A DNA stretch of 64,000 nucleotides. Source: an uncultured bacterium. Lineage in GTDB: Bacteria; Cyanobacteriota; Vampirovibrionia; Gastranaerophilales; Gastranaerophilaceae. The notes under the pieces are model-generated. The model saw only the letters and a program-made list of their open reading frames with translations. It did no database searches and was not told the DNA's origin. The stretch lies in contig CACYVN010000001.1 in NCBI GenBank assembly GCA_902777855.1, forward strand, positions 186,001 through 250,000. The letters are read 5' to 3'. Made by a program: the position numbers and the translations under genes. This document shows, one piece after another, positions 44,000 through 52,661 of the stretch; the first letter of the stretch is position 1; the number at the start of each line of letters is the position of its first letter.

Positions 44000-44294
44000 T
44001 CGCAAAATTATAATAACTGTTGAAGCTGAAAATGATATTCGTAATATTGAAGAATATATTGTTCAAGATAATGTAAATGCCGCAAAAGATTTTGTTATTA
44101 AACTGAAAAAATCTTTTATTAATTTATCCCTTTATCCTCGGCTTGGCAAAAATCGACCTGAATTTTCAGGGAATGATAAAATTTTATTTTTGCCTGTTAT
44201 GACGAATTATTTAATTGTATATACAATTATTGATAATGATTTATACATAGTTAGAATTCTAACAAAATATCAAAATATTTGTGCTATTTTATAA
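43992..44294 (+). CDS. ParE-like toxin
   Basis: A 100-residue RelE/ParE-fold toxin: EAENDIRNIEEYIVQDNVNAAKDFV, the SLYPRLGKNRPEF loop and NYLIVYTIIDNDLYIVRILTKYQN. ParE toxins poison DNA gyrase, while RelE toxins cleave mRNA on ribosomes; the ParD-type partner supports ParE. The pair sits between a gene (44365) and a fossil copy of that gene's end (43521). Confidence 0.85.
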   Translation: MTNRKIIITVEAENDIRNIEEYIVQDNVNAAKDFVIKLKKSFINLSLYPRLGKNRPEFSGNDKILFLPVMTNYLIVYTIIDNDLYIVRILTKYQNICAIL

Positions 44295-44364
44295 CCGCTT
44301 GTAGGTCGGTTTCACTAATCCGACAAATTTTGTTGGTTAAAGCAACAACCCACACAACTAAAAA

Positions 44365-45273
44365 CTAACCTGCGATTAATTTTGCAAGCAATTCAGGGAA
44401 TTTTGTAACAAGTGAATCCGCAAGTTTTTCGGTATCAATTTGGGTGCATACGACCTGCAACAAATCAGGCGGCAGCTGAGTGAGCATTTTTTCAAGATAT
44501 TCAGGCTTCATAACACCCATTGCCTTGACGGTATCCTCTTTTTCTCTGTCTCTTGCTATCATGTGAGTATAGGCATCCGCATCAAAATTCAGATAATATT
44601 TGTTATCCGTACTTGTAATAAGTAAGGTTAATTTTCTTTTCTGCGTAACATCAAGATTTCTCAATGCGTTTTTGTAATCCAAATCACCAAACTGAGCAAT
44701 AGTATTAACAAGTTCAGCCGCATTATTTTCTTCTGTCTCCTGCCCTGTAATACTTTCAATCATTTGGCGCAGATAAGTTTCAGGAATTGATTTAAGATTT
44801 TTTAGTACAAGACCTTTATCCATATCGACACCTGTCAAAACTTTATCAAGTTGTTTTTCCGGCATACGCTCAATAACCTGACGCTCTGAAAACAACTGAA
44901 ATACCACTTTTAACAGTTCTTCTTTTGGCACTTTTTCAAGCATCTTCATAAGACTGTCCATGGTAAAGTACCTCAATCCCTGTACTAAATCATCTTTTTC
45001 AAGCATTGGTAAAACTTTTTCAAGCTGGGCAGAAGTCATTTGCTGCATAATAATAAGCTTATTCTTCGGATCTGCTAACTGAAACAGTTCAATAAGAATT
45101 GTAGGATTAGAAAACATATCTGCAGCAAGCTGTATTGCTGCCTGATTTCCCTGCGCCGCCTCGGCATCAATTATCTCTTTGATGCTTTTGTTTTCATACT
45201 CAAGTATCTTAGCAAGACTAAGACCGAGTTTTGAACGCAAATATTCTTGTGTAGCATCAATTGATAAAGACAT
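44365..45273 (-). CDS. Helical repeat protein (MgtE-N/FliG-like superhelix)
   Basis: A 302-residue all-helical protein built of short repeats (MTSAQLEKVLPMLEKDDLVQGLRYF, MPEKQLDKVLTGVD, LPPDLLQVVCTQIDTEKL) like the MgtE N-terminal / FliG superhelical fold. There are no membrane segments or catalytic residues. GAGG precedes the ATG. It is probably a protein-interaction scaffold; no flagellar or Mg2+-transport genes are nearby. A paralogue existed, as its 3' end remains at 43521. Confidence 0.6.
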   Translation of the reverse strand: MSLSIDATQEYLRSKLGLSLAKILEYENKSIKEIIDAEAAQGNQAAIQLAADMFSNPTILIELFQLADPKNKLIIMQQMTSAQLEKVLPMLEKDDLVQGLRYFTMDSLMKMLEKVPKEELLKVVFQLFSERQVIERMPEKQLDKVLTGVDMDKGLVLKNLKSIPETYLRQMIESITGQETEENNAAELVNTIAQFGDLDYKNALRNLDVTQKRKLTLLITSTDNKYYLNFDADAYTHMIARDREKEDTVKAMGVMKPEYLEKMLTQLPPDLLQVVCTQIDTEKLADSLVTKFPELLAKLIAG

Positions 45274-45502
45274 TTAAAAACCTCATGAGTATCCTTATTA
45301 TATATAACGGTATTTTTTGCCTCAAATTTAACAAATTAAGATAATTGTTACAATAATTAATAAACCGGAGAATAATGATTTAGTACCGAGAATACACCAA
45401 ATTAATTGTAAATTTTTCTTAACAATAACTGTATTTGTAACAAAAATTTACTAAAAAAATACTTTATATAAATGTAAGGGAACAACCAAGGGGATTAAAA
45501 CA

Positions 45503-45757
45503 ATGAGTTTTGATGTAAATATCGGAAGTGCAAAACCGGTTATCAAAGCAGCAGCTAACACCAATAACGATGGCGGAAGCGGTGGTAATCTCGGCTATAT
45601 GATGAGCGGGGGAGGTCAAAACAAAAAAGAACATCAGGGTAGCCTGTTTTCTTCAAAACCCGATACTTTTGAATTATCATCAAAATTACCGGAGGACAAT
45701 TTTGAATTGCCTGAATCAGACTCTTGGTTTAATAAATTATTGAAGAAATTAGGTTAA
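45503..45757 (+). CDS. Small hypothetical protein
   Basis: An 84-residue Gly/Ser/Asn-rich protein with a low-complexity middle (NTNNDGGSGGNLGYMMSGGGQNKK) and a hydrophobic-basic C-terminal end (SWFNKLLKKLG). AAGGGG precedes the ATG. Its stop overlaps the stop of the convergent metalloprotease by 4 bp. No domain recognised. The upstream interval 45274-45502 holds only AT-rich promoter-like sequence. Confidence 0.6.
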   Translation: MSFDVNIGSAKPVIKAAANTNNDGGSGGNLGYMMSGGGQNKKEHQGSLFSSKPDTFELSSKLPEDNFELPESDSWFNKLLKKLG

Positions 45758-46554
45758 TCCCTTTTCATAGAGCTGTCACGGTAGTGTTTTTTGATTTGTT
45801 CCTGCAAATCTGCTGAAATTTGCACATTTTGAAGCGACATATTGTATTTTTTTAAATCTCCGATGTTTTGAGTTTCATCAAGCAGATTCTTTTCGGGCAA
45901 AATTTCCACAGAGCCTTTTACTTTTTCAAAATCTGTTTTTGCTTTTTTGGCAATAATATTTGCCACAACTTCGTCTAAATCACTTCCGCCTGTTGAATAT
46001 TTTGATGCAATTTCATTTACAGTTTTACCTTGCGGGAAAGTATAAAGCCAATTGACTGAAAGCCTGTCCCCAGGGCCTACATGAATAACACCTTTTTGAT
46101 GCGGGGTATACATTATATCGTTTTTAAACGGACTATGCCCAAGTCCTATTGCGTGACCAATTTCATGTAGTATAGTGTGATAAGTTTCGCCTTCGTCATT
46201 GTAATCAGCGTGAACAAGACCTTCTGTTAAACCGATTGTAACTTCTGCGCTGTATAATCTGTTATTTCTGTCATACTGAAAAATGCAATGTCCTAAGGCC
46301 TGCCTTTGCACCCTTTTCCATTCAATATTGACATTAGAGCTAAGTAAATTATCAACAATAACAAAAGAAACCTTACCATTAGAAACCCTGTGCCATTCAT
46401 CAAGCGCCTGCCTTACCATTTGGCGATACTTCAAATCCTGCCCCTGTTTTGAATAAAATTTCATCGGTTCAATAAACACTTTTAAAGGCATCGTATTCCA
46501 GCGCATCAAACGCCCGCCTTTTATTGATTCTTGTAAATATGTTTTCTTTTGCAT
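45754..46554 (-). CDS. Matrixin-like zinc metalloprotease
   Basis: A 266-residue metzincin. The zinc site is HEIGHAIGLGH (HExxHxxGxxH), followed by the Met-turn DIMYTP; upstream sequence (MPLKVFIEP...VRQALDEWHRVSNGKVSFVIV) fits the M10-type catalytic domain. There is no signal peptide and no inhibitory propeptide Cys switch, so export or activation is unclear. The ~90 residues after the catalytic domain are charged and helical. Confidence 0.85.
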   Translation of the reverse strand: MQKKTYLQESIKGGRLMRWNTMPLKVFIEPMKFYSKQGQDLKYRQMVRQALDEWHRVSNGKVSFVIVDNLLSSNVNIEWKRVQRQALGHCIFQYDRNNRLYSAEVTIGLTEGLVHADYNDEGETYHTILHEIGHAIGLGHSPFKNDIMYTPHQKGVIHVGPGDRLSVNWLYTFPQGKTVNEIASKYSTGGSDLDEVVANIIAKKAKTDFEKVKGSVEILPEKNLLDETQNIGDLKKYNMSLQNVQISADLQEQIKKHYRDSSMKRD

Positions 46555-46612
46555 ACCTTTATAGTATAATAGAAATCATATAAAAGTAAAACAGACTTTA
46601 AGGAGAGAAAAT

Positions 46613-46954
46613 ATGGGTTTAAATTTAGGCAACCTTATGAAACAGGTTCAAAATGTTCAGAAAAAAGCATCTGAAGCACAAGCAAGACTTGCATCTATGG
46701 AGCTTGTCGGAGAAAGCGCAAACGGGGGAGTTAAAGTAACTTTAGACGGACAAGGGAAATTCAAATCTATTAAGCTTTCAGCAGAAGTAATTAATCCTGA
46801 AAATCCGTCAGCAATTGATGCTGACACAGTTGAAATGCTTGAAGATGTTATTTCTGCCGCAATGAGAGATGCAACGGAAAAAGCAGCAAAAGAAATGGAA
46901 GCATCAATGAAAGATGTTACCGGCGGAATGAAAATTCCGGGGTTAAATTTTTAA
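46613..46954 (+). CDS. YbaB/EbfC-family nucleoid-associated protein
   Basis: A 113-residue DNA-binding protein: NLMKQVQNVQKKASEAQARLASMELVGESANGGVKVTLDGQGKFKSI is the family core. AAGGAG precedes the ATG. It lies 3 bp before recR, the standard conserved pair. Confidence 0.95.
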   Translation: MGLNLGNLMKQVQNVQKKASEAQARLASMELVGESANGGVKVTLDGQGKFKSIKLSAEVINPENPSAIDADTVEMLEDVISAAMRDATEKAAKEMEASMKDVTGGMKIPGLNF

Positions 46955-46957
46955 AAA

Positions 46958-47554
46958 ATGATTTACCCTAAATCTATTGCAGCATTAATAGAGCAGTTTC
47001 AGAAGTTTCCGTCTGTCGGACCAAAATCTGCACAGAGAATGGCATTCTTTTTGTTAAGAATGCCTAAGGGTGATGTGGAAAATTTTGCAAAGACAGTTAT
47101 TGAAGCAAAAGAAAACACCAAAACCTGTGAAGTTTGTTATAATTTATCAACCTCAAGTCCATGTGAGATTTGTTCATCGACTTCCAGAGATAAATCAACA
47201 ATTTGTGTCGTATCAGAATCAAAAGATCTTATTGCAATCGAAAAAACAAACGAATACAAAGGAATGTATCATGTTTTGCAGGGATTGATTTCGCCTATGG
47301 ACGGAATTGGAGCTGAAGATATCAGAATAAAAGAATTATTAAATCGTTTAACCGATGAAGGCGTAAAAGAGGTTATTCTTGCATTAAGTCCGTCTGTTGA
47401 AGGTGAAGCAACAAGTTTATATCTGACAAAACTTATCAAACCTTTCGGGATAAAGGTTTCAAGAATAGCTTTTGGTCTGCCTGTCGGTGCGGATTTAGAG
47501 TACGCAGATGAAATTACTATCGCAAAAGCCATAGAAGGCAGACACGAGATATAA
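46958..47554 (+). CDS. recR: Recombination protein RecR
   Basis: A 198-residue protein that acts with RecO/RecF to load RecA at gaps. It has an N-terminal HhH (FQKFPSVGPKSAQRMAF), the zinc finger CEVCYNLSTSSPCEIC, and a Toprim domain (ICVVSESKDLIAIEKTNEYKGMYHVLQG...ALSPSVEGEATSLYL). It is probably translated together with ybaB. Confidence 0.97.
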   Translation: MIYPKSIAALIEQFQKFPSVGPKSAQRMAFFLLRMPKGDVENFAKTVIEAKENTKTCEVCYNLSTSSPCEICSSTSRDKSTICVVSESKDLIAIEKTNEYKGMYHVLQGLISPMDGIGAEDIRIKELLNRLTDEGVKEVILALSPSVEGEATSLYLTKLIKPFGIKVSRIAFGLPVGADLEYADEITIAKAIEGRHEI

Positions 47555-47621
47555 GTCATATTATAAAATATCCACTTTTTGTATAATTGCCCCTTATATG
47601 AAAATCTTTTAAAATAATCAT

Positions 47622-48584
47622 ATGTCACTATTAGAAACAGATGAATTATATGTGGAATACAAAACCCAAAAAGGTTTGACGGGGCGCGAAGAAATCGTAC
47701 GTGCCGTAAACGGGGTTAATCTCGATATCAGACGGGGTGAAGTTCTTTCAATCGCAGGGGAATCAGGCTGCGGGAAATCTACGCTTGCAAAAGCCATAAT
47801 GAAACTGACAGAAGTCAAAAGTGGTGAAATATTTTTTGGGGGTAAAAATGTTATTACTCTGAAAAGTAAAAACGAACTTCAAGACTTCTACAAAAAAATC
47901 CAGATGATTTTTCAAAATCCGTATTCCTCGCTAAACCCCAAAATGAAAATCGGTCAGATTTTGTCTGAACCGCTTGAAATAAACACCAATTATTCAAAAA
48001 AAGAAATAGAAAGAATTGTAGAAGAAAAAATATCTCAGGTGGGTTTGGATAAATCTGCACTAAATCTTTACCCTCATGAGTTTTCCGGCGGACAAAGGCA
48101 GAGAATTGCAATAGCAAGGGCTTTGGTGCTTGAGCCCGAACTGATTATAGCTGATGAGCCTGTCAGCGCACTTGATGTGAGTATTCAGGCGCAGATTATT
48201 AACTTGATTAAATACTTAAAAGACAATTTTAATCTGACCTTTTTATTTATCTCGCACGATTTGAGTGTTATTCGTTATATTTCCGATAGAATTGCAGTTA
48301 TGTATCTTGGCGAAATCGTTGAACTTGGCTTGACCGAAGAAATTTTCCAAAATCCCAAACATCCTTATACGGCAGCGCTATTAAGTTCAGTCCCTCAATT
48401 AAATCAAGAAAATAAAATTACGCAGATAAAATTAAACGGAGAATTACCATCACCTCAAAATCTGCCTCAGGGCTGCAAATTTCATACCAGATGTCCTTAT
48501 GCGATGGATAAGTGCAAAACTCAGGTGCCTGAAGAAAAAATATTTTCCGATTTCCACACCTGCAAATGTTTTCTTTATCCGTGA
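47622..48584 (+). CDS. Peptide ABC transporter ATP-binding protein, OppF/DppF-like
   Basis: A 320-residue ATPase with Walker A GESGCGKST, Q-loop MIFQNPYSSLNP, signature FSGGQRQRIAIARAL and Walker B LIIADEPVSALD. The C-terminal oligopeptide/dipeptide-type extension carries Cys (PQGCKFHTRCPYAMDKCKTQ), typical of OppF/DppF. No permease or binding protein is nearby, so its partners must be encoded elsewhere. No clear ribosome site precedes ATG 47622. Confidence 0.92.
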   Translation: MSLLETDELYVEYKTQKGLTGREEIVRAVNGVNLDIRRGEVLSIAGESGCGKSTLAKAIMKLTEVKSGEIFFGGKNVITLKSKNELQDFYKKIQMIFQNPYSSLNPKMKIGQILSEPLEINTNYSKKEIERIVEEKISQVGLDKSALNLYPHEFSGGQRQRIAIARALVLEPELIIADEPVSALDVSIQAQIINLIKYLKDNFNLTFLFISHDLSVIRYISDRIAVMYLGEIVELGLTEEIFQNPKHPYTAALLSSVPQLNQENKITQIKLNGELPSPQNLPQGCKFHTRCPYAMDKCKTQVPEEKIFSDFHTCKCFLYP

Positions 48585-48596
48585 TATAATCGTTTT

Positions 48597-49049
48597 ATGG
48601 ACAGAAAAATTGTTACAACAAACCGAAAAGCCTTTCACGACTACAATATTTTTGAAAAGTTTGTAGCCGGAATTGTACTGACCGGAACGGAAATAAAATC
48701 TATTCGTAACAATGCAATCAATTTAAAAGACAGTTTTTGTAAAATTGATGAAGGTGAACTGTTTTTGTACAACTGCCACATTTCTCATTACGACAAAGGA
48801 AACCGATATAACCACGAAGAGAAACGCACACGAAAACTGCTTTTAACCAAAAAAGAAATTTTAAAAATCAGCCAGAAAATAAAAAAAGACGGTTACACCG
48901 TCATTCCGCTTGAAGTGTTTTTTGTGAAAGGTCTTGCAAAGGTTGAAATCGGTTTGGCTAAAGGTAAAAAACTTTATGACAAACGTGAAGATATGGTCAA
49001 AAAAGAACAAAAACGTGATATTGAACGTTTAACAAAGAATAAATACTAA
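48597..49049 (+). CDS. smpB: SsrA-binding protein SmpB
   Basis: A 150-residue tmRNA partner in ribosome rescue: NRKAFHDYNIFEKFVAGIVLTGTEIKSIR, HISHYDKGN, KRTRKLLLTKKEI and the C-terminal basic tail (YDKREDMVKKEQKRDIERL) with family hallmarks. No ribosome site is seen. It ends next to the stop of the convergent U32-like gene. Confidence 0.97.
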   Translation: MDRKIVTTNRKAFHDYNIFEKFVAGIVLTGTEIKSIRNNAINLKDSFCKIDEGELFLYNCHISHYDKGNRYNHEEKRTRKLLLTKKEILKISQKIKKDGYTVIPLEVFFVKGLAKVEIGLAKGKKLYDKREDMVKKEQKRDIERLTKNKY

Positions 49050-50690
49050 TCACTTTGCTACGGCAAGGAAAAAATTATTTAATAAAAGCGGAATATATTT
49101 TGGCGGGAGTGCCGAAAAATCAAATACAAATTCATTTATTCCCGCATTATAAAGATCTTCGATATTATCAAAGTCCTGCAAAACAGTATCTTCAAACATG
49201 TGCATACGGCAGAAGCCGTCACAGGTGAATGGGAAAACCTTGTCTAAAGAAGGATCTTTGAGTGCATATGTTCCGTTGTGGCAAGGTGCTTTGCACGAAA
49301 GTCTTGAAACAACTGCGCTATCGTTATTTAACGGGCACAAACCCATACTTGAGACTCTTTTATTACCCCCAATTGTATATTTTTTATTTGGAATTTCATT
49401 TTTAATCTTTTTAAGTGTTCTGATTGCAGACTGTACATCCGGGAATGACGAAAAATCAACCGTTTCAATCCTTGCGAGGTTATTAAGGCACTTAATTGAC
49501 ATACTGTTTAACAAATTTATACCCTGACCTATTTCAAACGGGATATCATTTATATCACTATCATTTATAAACGACCAGAAATACCCGATGTTATTGATAA
49601 TCAGCGAATCAGGATGAGGATTTGTCAGCAAAAGTTCTTTTTCATACTCATAAGTCCTGTCAAAATCACGTTCTATAAGGATTTTTGGAGTAGAAAGCTG
49701 GAATATTATTCCGTATTTTGAACAGAATTTTTTAACCTTTGTAATGACCTGCGGAAAACTGTTTTTCGAAAGGTCACAGGTCGAAACAATTTCACCGTAT
49801 TCAATTGAGTAAATCGGATTATGCCCGATTTTTTTGATATAATTTTCAAGTTCTTTAATCTGCGCTAAGCCTGTCAGGCGCAAATTTAAACGGTATTTGC
49901 TTGTGAATTTTAAGTCTTTGGGAGTCTGAACACGCTTAACATCCCAGTCAAAGTTTTTGATATTGCGACTGAATTTGAAATCTTTACCTTCAGCACTCAC
50001 AACATCACCCGAAAAATGATTTGTCTGGTATATACATTGTCTTGTGTGCTTAAACGGTAATTTTTGTTTTTTGAACATTTTTGGCTTTTCAAGAATTTTT
50101 TCGATAAGTTCAATGCCCTCTAAAATATCTTCAGATTCTTTGAATTTACCTTTAATGACAACATAATCTATCGCATTGAGTTTGATTATATCTTCGGCGC
50201 ACCAAGGCAGATTATCAGAATCAATCGCAAGCGAAAGGTCGGTGAATTTTTTAATTTTCTGAATATTTTTAAGATAAATTTCTTCGGTGATGATTATGCC
50301 GTGGACTTTGTGGAAACTGTTTATAAAGTCAATTCCTGCAAGATTATGGATGTCAAAATAGGAATCTGCCATGACTTTAAAGGGCAGATTGAAAACCTTT
50401 ATGGCTTCGAGCACCGCAAAACTATTGATATAAATTCCTGTTATATCGGTAGTTTTCAAAAACCTGAGAAATTTTTTAATCTCCGGCAGTTCTTCTTCTG
50501 TTATATCGTGTTTAAAATTAATAAAGAATTTCGCCCCGCAACTTTTCGCAGTCTGCAAAAATACATTCACAAGCTCAAAATTACCATTCATAAATCTGTC
50601 ATAATAGCAATAAAACCTTCGGCAATGAGTATTTTTGCAGAAAACCGGAATATCTTCAGGTTGTTTAACAGGCGAAATAATTTTAATCAT
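49050..50690 (-). CDS. U32-peptidase-like protein with Cys cluster
   Basis: A 546-residue protein resembling the peptidase U32 family (UbiU/UbiV, RlhA, TrhP type), with two TIM-barrel-like halves. The second half ends with a Cys-rich region (MGLCPLN, RLSCKAPC, FTCDGFC) that can hold an iron-sulfur cluster, as UbiU/UbiV do. Family members hydroxylate quinones or RNA bases, and some degrade collagen. The match is by general pattern, not by signature. It stands alone on the minus strand. Confidence 0.6.
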   Translation of the reverse strand: MIKIISPVKQPEDIPVFCKNTHCRRFYCYYDRFMNGNFELVNVFLQTAKSCGAKFFINFKHDITEEELPEIKKFLRFLKTTDITGIYINSFAVLEAIKVFNLPFKVMADSYFDIHNLAGIDFINSFHKVHGIIITEEIYLKNIQKIKKFTDLSLAIDSDNLPWCAEDIIKLNAIDYVVIKGKFKESEDILEGIELIEKILEKPKMFKKQKLPFKHTRQCIYQTNHFSGDVVSAEGKDFKFSRNIKNFDWDVKRVQTPKDLKFTSKYRLNLRLTGLAQIKELENYIKKIGHNPIYSIEYGEIVSTCDLSKNSFPQVITKVKKFCSKYGIIFQLSTPKILIERDFDRTYEYEKELLLTNPHPDSLIINNIGYFWSFINDSDINDIPFEIGQGINLLNSMSIKCLNNLARIETVDFSSFPDVQSAIRTLKKIKNEIPNKKYTIGGNKRVSSMGLCPLNNDSAVVSRLSCKAPCHNGTYALKDPSLDKVFPFTCDGFCRMHMFEDTVLQDFDNIEDLYNAGINEFVFDFSALPPKYIPLLLNNFFLAVAK

Positions 50691-50886
50691 AGATAAATTA
50701 TATCTTTTAAACGGTTTTTATAAAATCTATTTTAACATTTCTTAATATTCTAAATAAAAAAGGCAATTTTTTATTAATGAAATACTTTTTATATATATAG
50801 GAAATACCTGGGATATTAATTTTCAGGGATAGGATGATTCAAAATACAATAGGATAACAGTCAAAATCTAAGGGAGGATGCTCTAT

Positions 50887-51126
50887 ATGGGTATAGGCGC
50901 AGAAGATTACATCGATAGGATGTTGGTACAAAAATATCAGGAAGAAAAAGTTGACAATCACGATAATGTCGAATCAATGGTTGATCCTGAAAAAATGCTC
51001 GGTGCAATGAATGATTATGCATCGACATTAAGAAATATGGTTGAACTAAGACAAAGACTCAATATTGCCTGTTACGCAATTAACGCAAGAACAGCAAGAT
51101 ATCAGAGATCTTTAGGGCAGAGATAA
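50887..51126 (+). CDS. Small hypothetical protein
   Basis: A 79-residue helical, charged protein (IDRMLVQKYQEEKVDNHDNV...MNDYASTLRNMVELRQRLNIA). GGGAGG at 50872-50877 fixes ATG 50887; an ATG at 50878 touches the ribosome site and is unlikely. The pattern suggests a short coiled coil. No domain recognised. Confidence 0.7.
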   Translation: MGIGAEDYIDRMLVQKYQEEKVDNHDNVESMVDPEKMLGAMNDYASTLRNMVELRQRLNIACYAINARTARYQRSLGQR

Positions 51127-51188
51127 AAGTTTCCTCTCTTTAAATTTTTTGATAAAATGAATTTATTAAAAAATTTAAGGAGAAACAA

Positions 51189-51761
51189 ATGGGAAAAATC
51201 ATCCTTGGCTCTTCATCTCCAAGAAGGGCAGGCATTTTGAAAACAATGAAATTGGATTTTGACGTAATACCGTCTGAATATGATGAACCTCATAACCAGA
51301 CGGTTTTCTCTTACGCATTTGTCGAAAATCTTGCTTATAACAAGGCGCTTGATGTTGCCAAAAAACTTCACGAAAAAGGGCTAAATTATCCCGTTTTAGG
51401 CGCAGATACCATTGTTGTTATTGATGATAAAATATTAGGAAAACCAAAAGATTACCAAGATGCATTTGTCACTTTAAAAATGCTCTCAGGGAGAACTCAT
51501 TTTGTCGTAACCGCAGTTGCGGTTGTAAATTCTGCGACCTTAGAATATAAAATTAAGTCTGACACAACTTATGTAACTTTTGAAGATTTAACCGAAACGC
51601 AAATAAAATTTTATCTTGATAACTTTAAACCATTTGACAAAGCGGGCAGTTATGGTATTCAGGAATTGCCTGAGGGGTATGTAAAATCGGTTGACGGGCA
51701 AATCGATAATGTAATCGGTTTGCCGTCGAAAGTTGTAGAAGAACTTTTGGCACAGGAGTAA
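51189..51761 (+). CDS. maf: Maf-family nucleoside triphosphate pyrophosphatase
   Basis: A 190-residue Maf/YhdE-type enzyme that removes dTTP/UTP-like or modified nucleotides by cleaving to monophosphate. Motifs are ILGSSSPRRAGILK, VIPSEYDEP, LGADTIVVIDDKILGKP, MLSGRTHFVVTAVAV and DKAGSYGIQ. AAGGAG precedes the ATG. A terminator overlaps its end. Confidence 0.95.
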   Translation: MGKIILGSSSPRRAGILKTMKLDFDVIPSEYDEPHNQTVFSYAFVENLAYNKALDVAKKLHEKGLNYPVLGADTIVVIDDKILGKPKDYQDAFVTLKMLSGRTHFVVTAVAVVNSATLEYKIKSDTTYVTFEDLTETQIKFYLDNFKPFDKAGSYGIQELPEGYVKSVDGQIDNVIGLPSKVVEELLAQE

Positions 51762-51787
51762 ATAAACCTGTACCAAAGTTCTTTTTT
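51741..51787 (+). terminator. Terminator of maf
   Basis: The imperfect hairpin GAACTTTTGGCACAGG ... CCTGTACCAAAGTTC is followed by a T run. It begins inside the last codons of maf. Confidence 0.7.
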
Positions 51788-51801
51788 ATATAGATGCAGT
51801 A

Positions 51802-52476
51802 TCAGACCATACCTTCTTTTACTGCTTTAACAGCAGCCTGTACTCTGTCATTTACACACATTTTTTGCAGAATTGAGCAAACATGTGCTTTTGCCGTATG
51901 AACACTTACAATAAGTTCTTTTGCAATTTCTGTATTACTTTTACCATCGACAAGGTGTTTCAGAACTTCTTGTTCTCTCTCAGTTAAGGGAACTTTAACC
52001 TGTGAAGCCATACTTTCTCCAATAATTGAAGTATCATCAATTTTAGGCATCGATTTTAATGCGATTTGAGCAACTACAGGATCTATCCAGCAAACACCTT
52101 CATATACGTCACGGATGACATTTGCAAGTTTGTCAGGGTCAATATCTTTAAGGCAATACGCATTTGCGCCGGAACTTAAGGCTCCGGTTACTTCCTGCTG
52201 CCTGTCATGAGAAGTAAGAGCTATGATTTTTACATCTTTGTTAAACTCTCTGATTTTTAATATCGCTTCAATACCATTCATCCCGGGTAATCCCAAATCC
52301 ATAAGAACTACATCAGGATTTATTTTTTCAATTTGTTTTAAACCAACTAATGCATCTTCGGCTTCAGCGACAACATCAATATCCTCGTTTGAATTAAGAG
52401 CACAGCGTAGTCCCACTCTTGTTAATTTAAAATCTTCAACAATAACTACTTTAATACATTTTTCTTTAATCATCAT
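51802..52476 (-). CDS. NarL/FixJ-family response regulator
   Basis: A 224-residue regulator. The receiver domain has VVIVEDFKLTR, the phosphorylation site VLMDLGLPGMNG, LTSHDR and CLKD. The LuxR-type HTH has LTEREQEVLKHLVDGKSNTEIAKELIVSVHTAKAHV. GGGAG precedes the ATG by 6 bases. No kinase is adjacent, so it is an orphan regulator. Confidence 0.95.
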   Translation of the reverse strand: MMIKEKCIKVVIVEDFKLTRVGLRCALNSNEDIDVVAEAEDALVGLKQIEKINPDVVLMDLGLPGMNGIEAILKIREFNKDVKIIALTSHDRQQEVTGALSSGANAYCLKDIDPDKLANVIRDVYEGVCWIDPVVAQIALKSMPKIDDTSIIGESMASQVKVPLTEREQEVLKHLVDGKSNTEIAKELIVSVHTAKAHVCSILQKMCVNDRVQAAVKAVKEGMV

Positions 52477-52661
52477 GTCTTTCTCCCTTAAAATAATTAG
52501 TGTATCTTATACGTTTAACGACTTACTTCTAATGTATAACTTAACACTGCAAAAACTATTAGCCGACAGGATAATAGTTGATAATTATAAAATTTAAATT
52601 GTATTTTTATGTTTTGATATTAAAATAATCATAATGGTTTATTAAATAAGAAAGGGAAATT

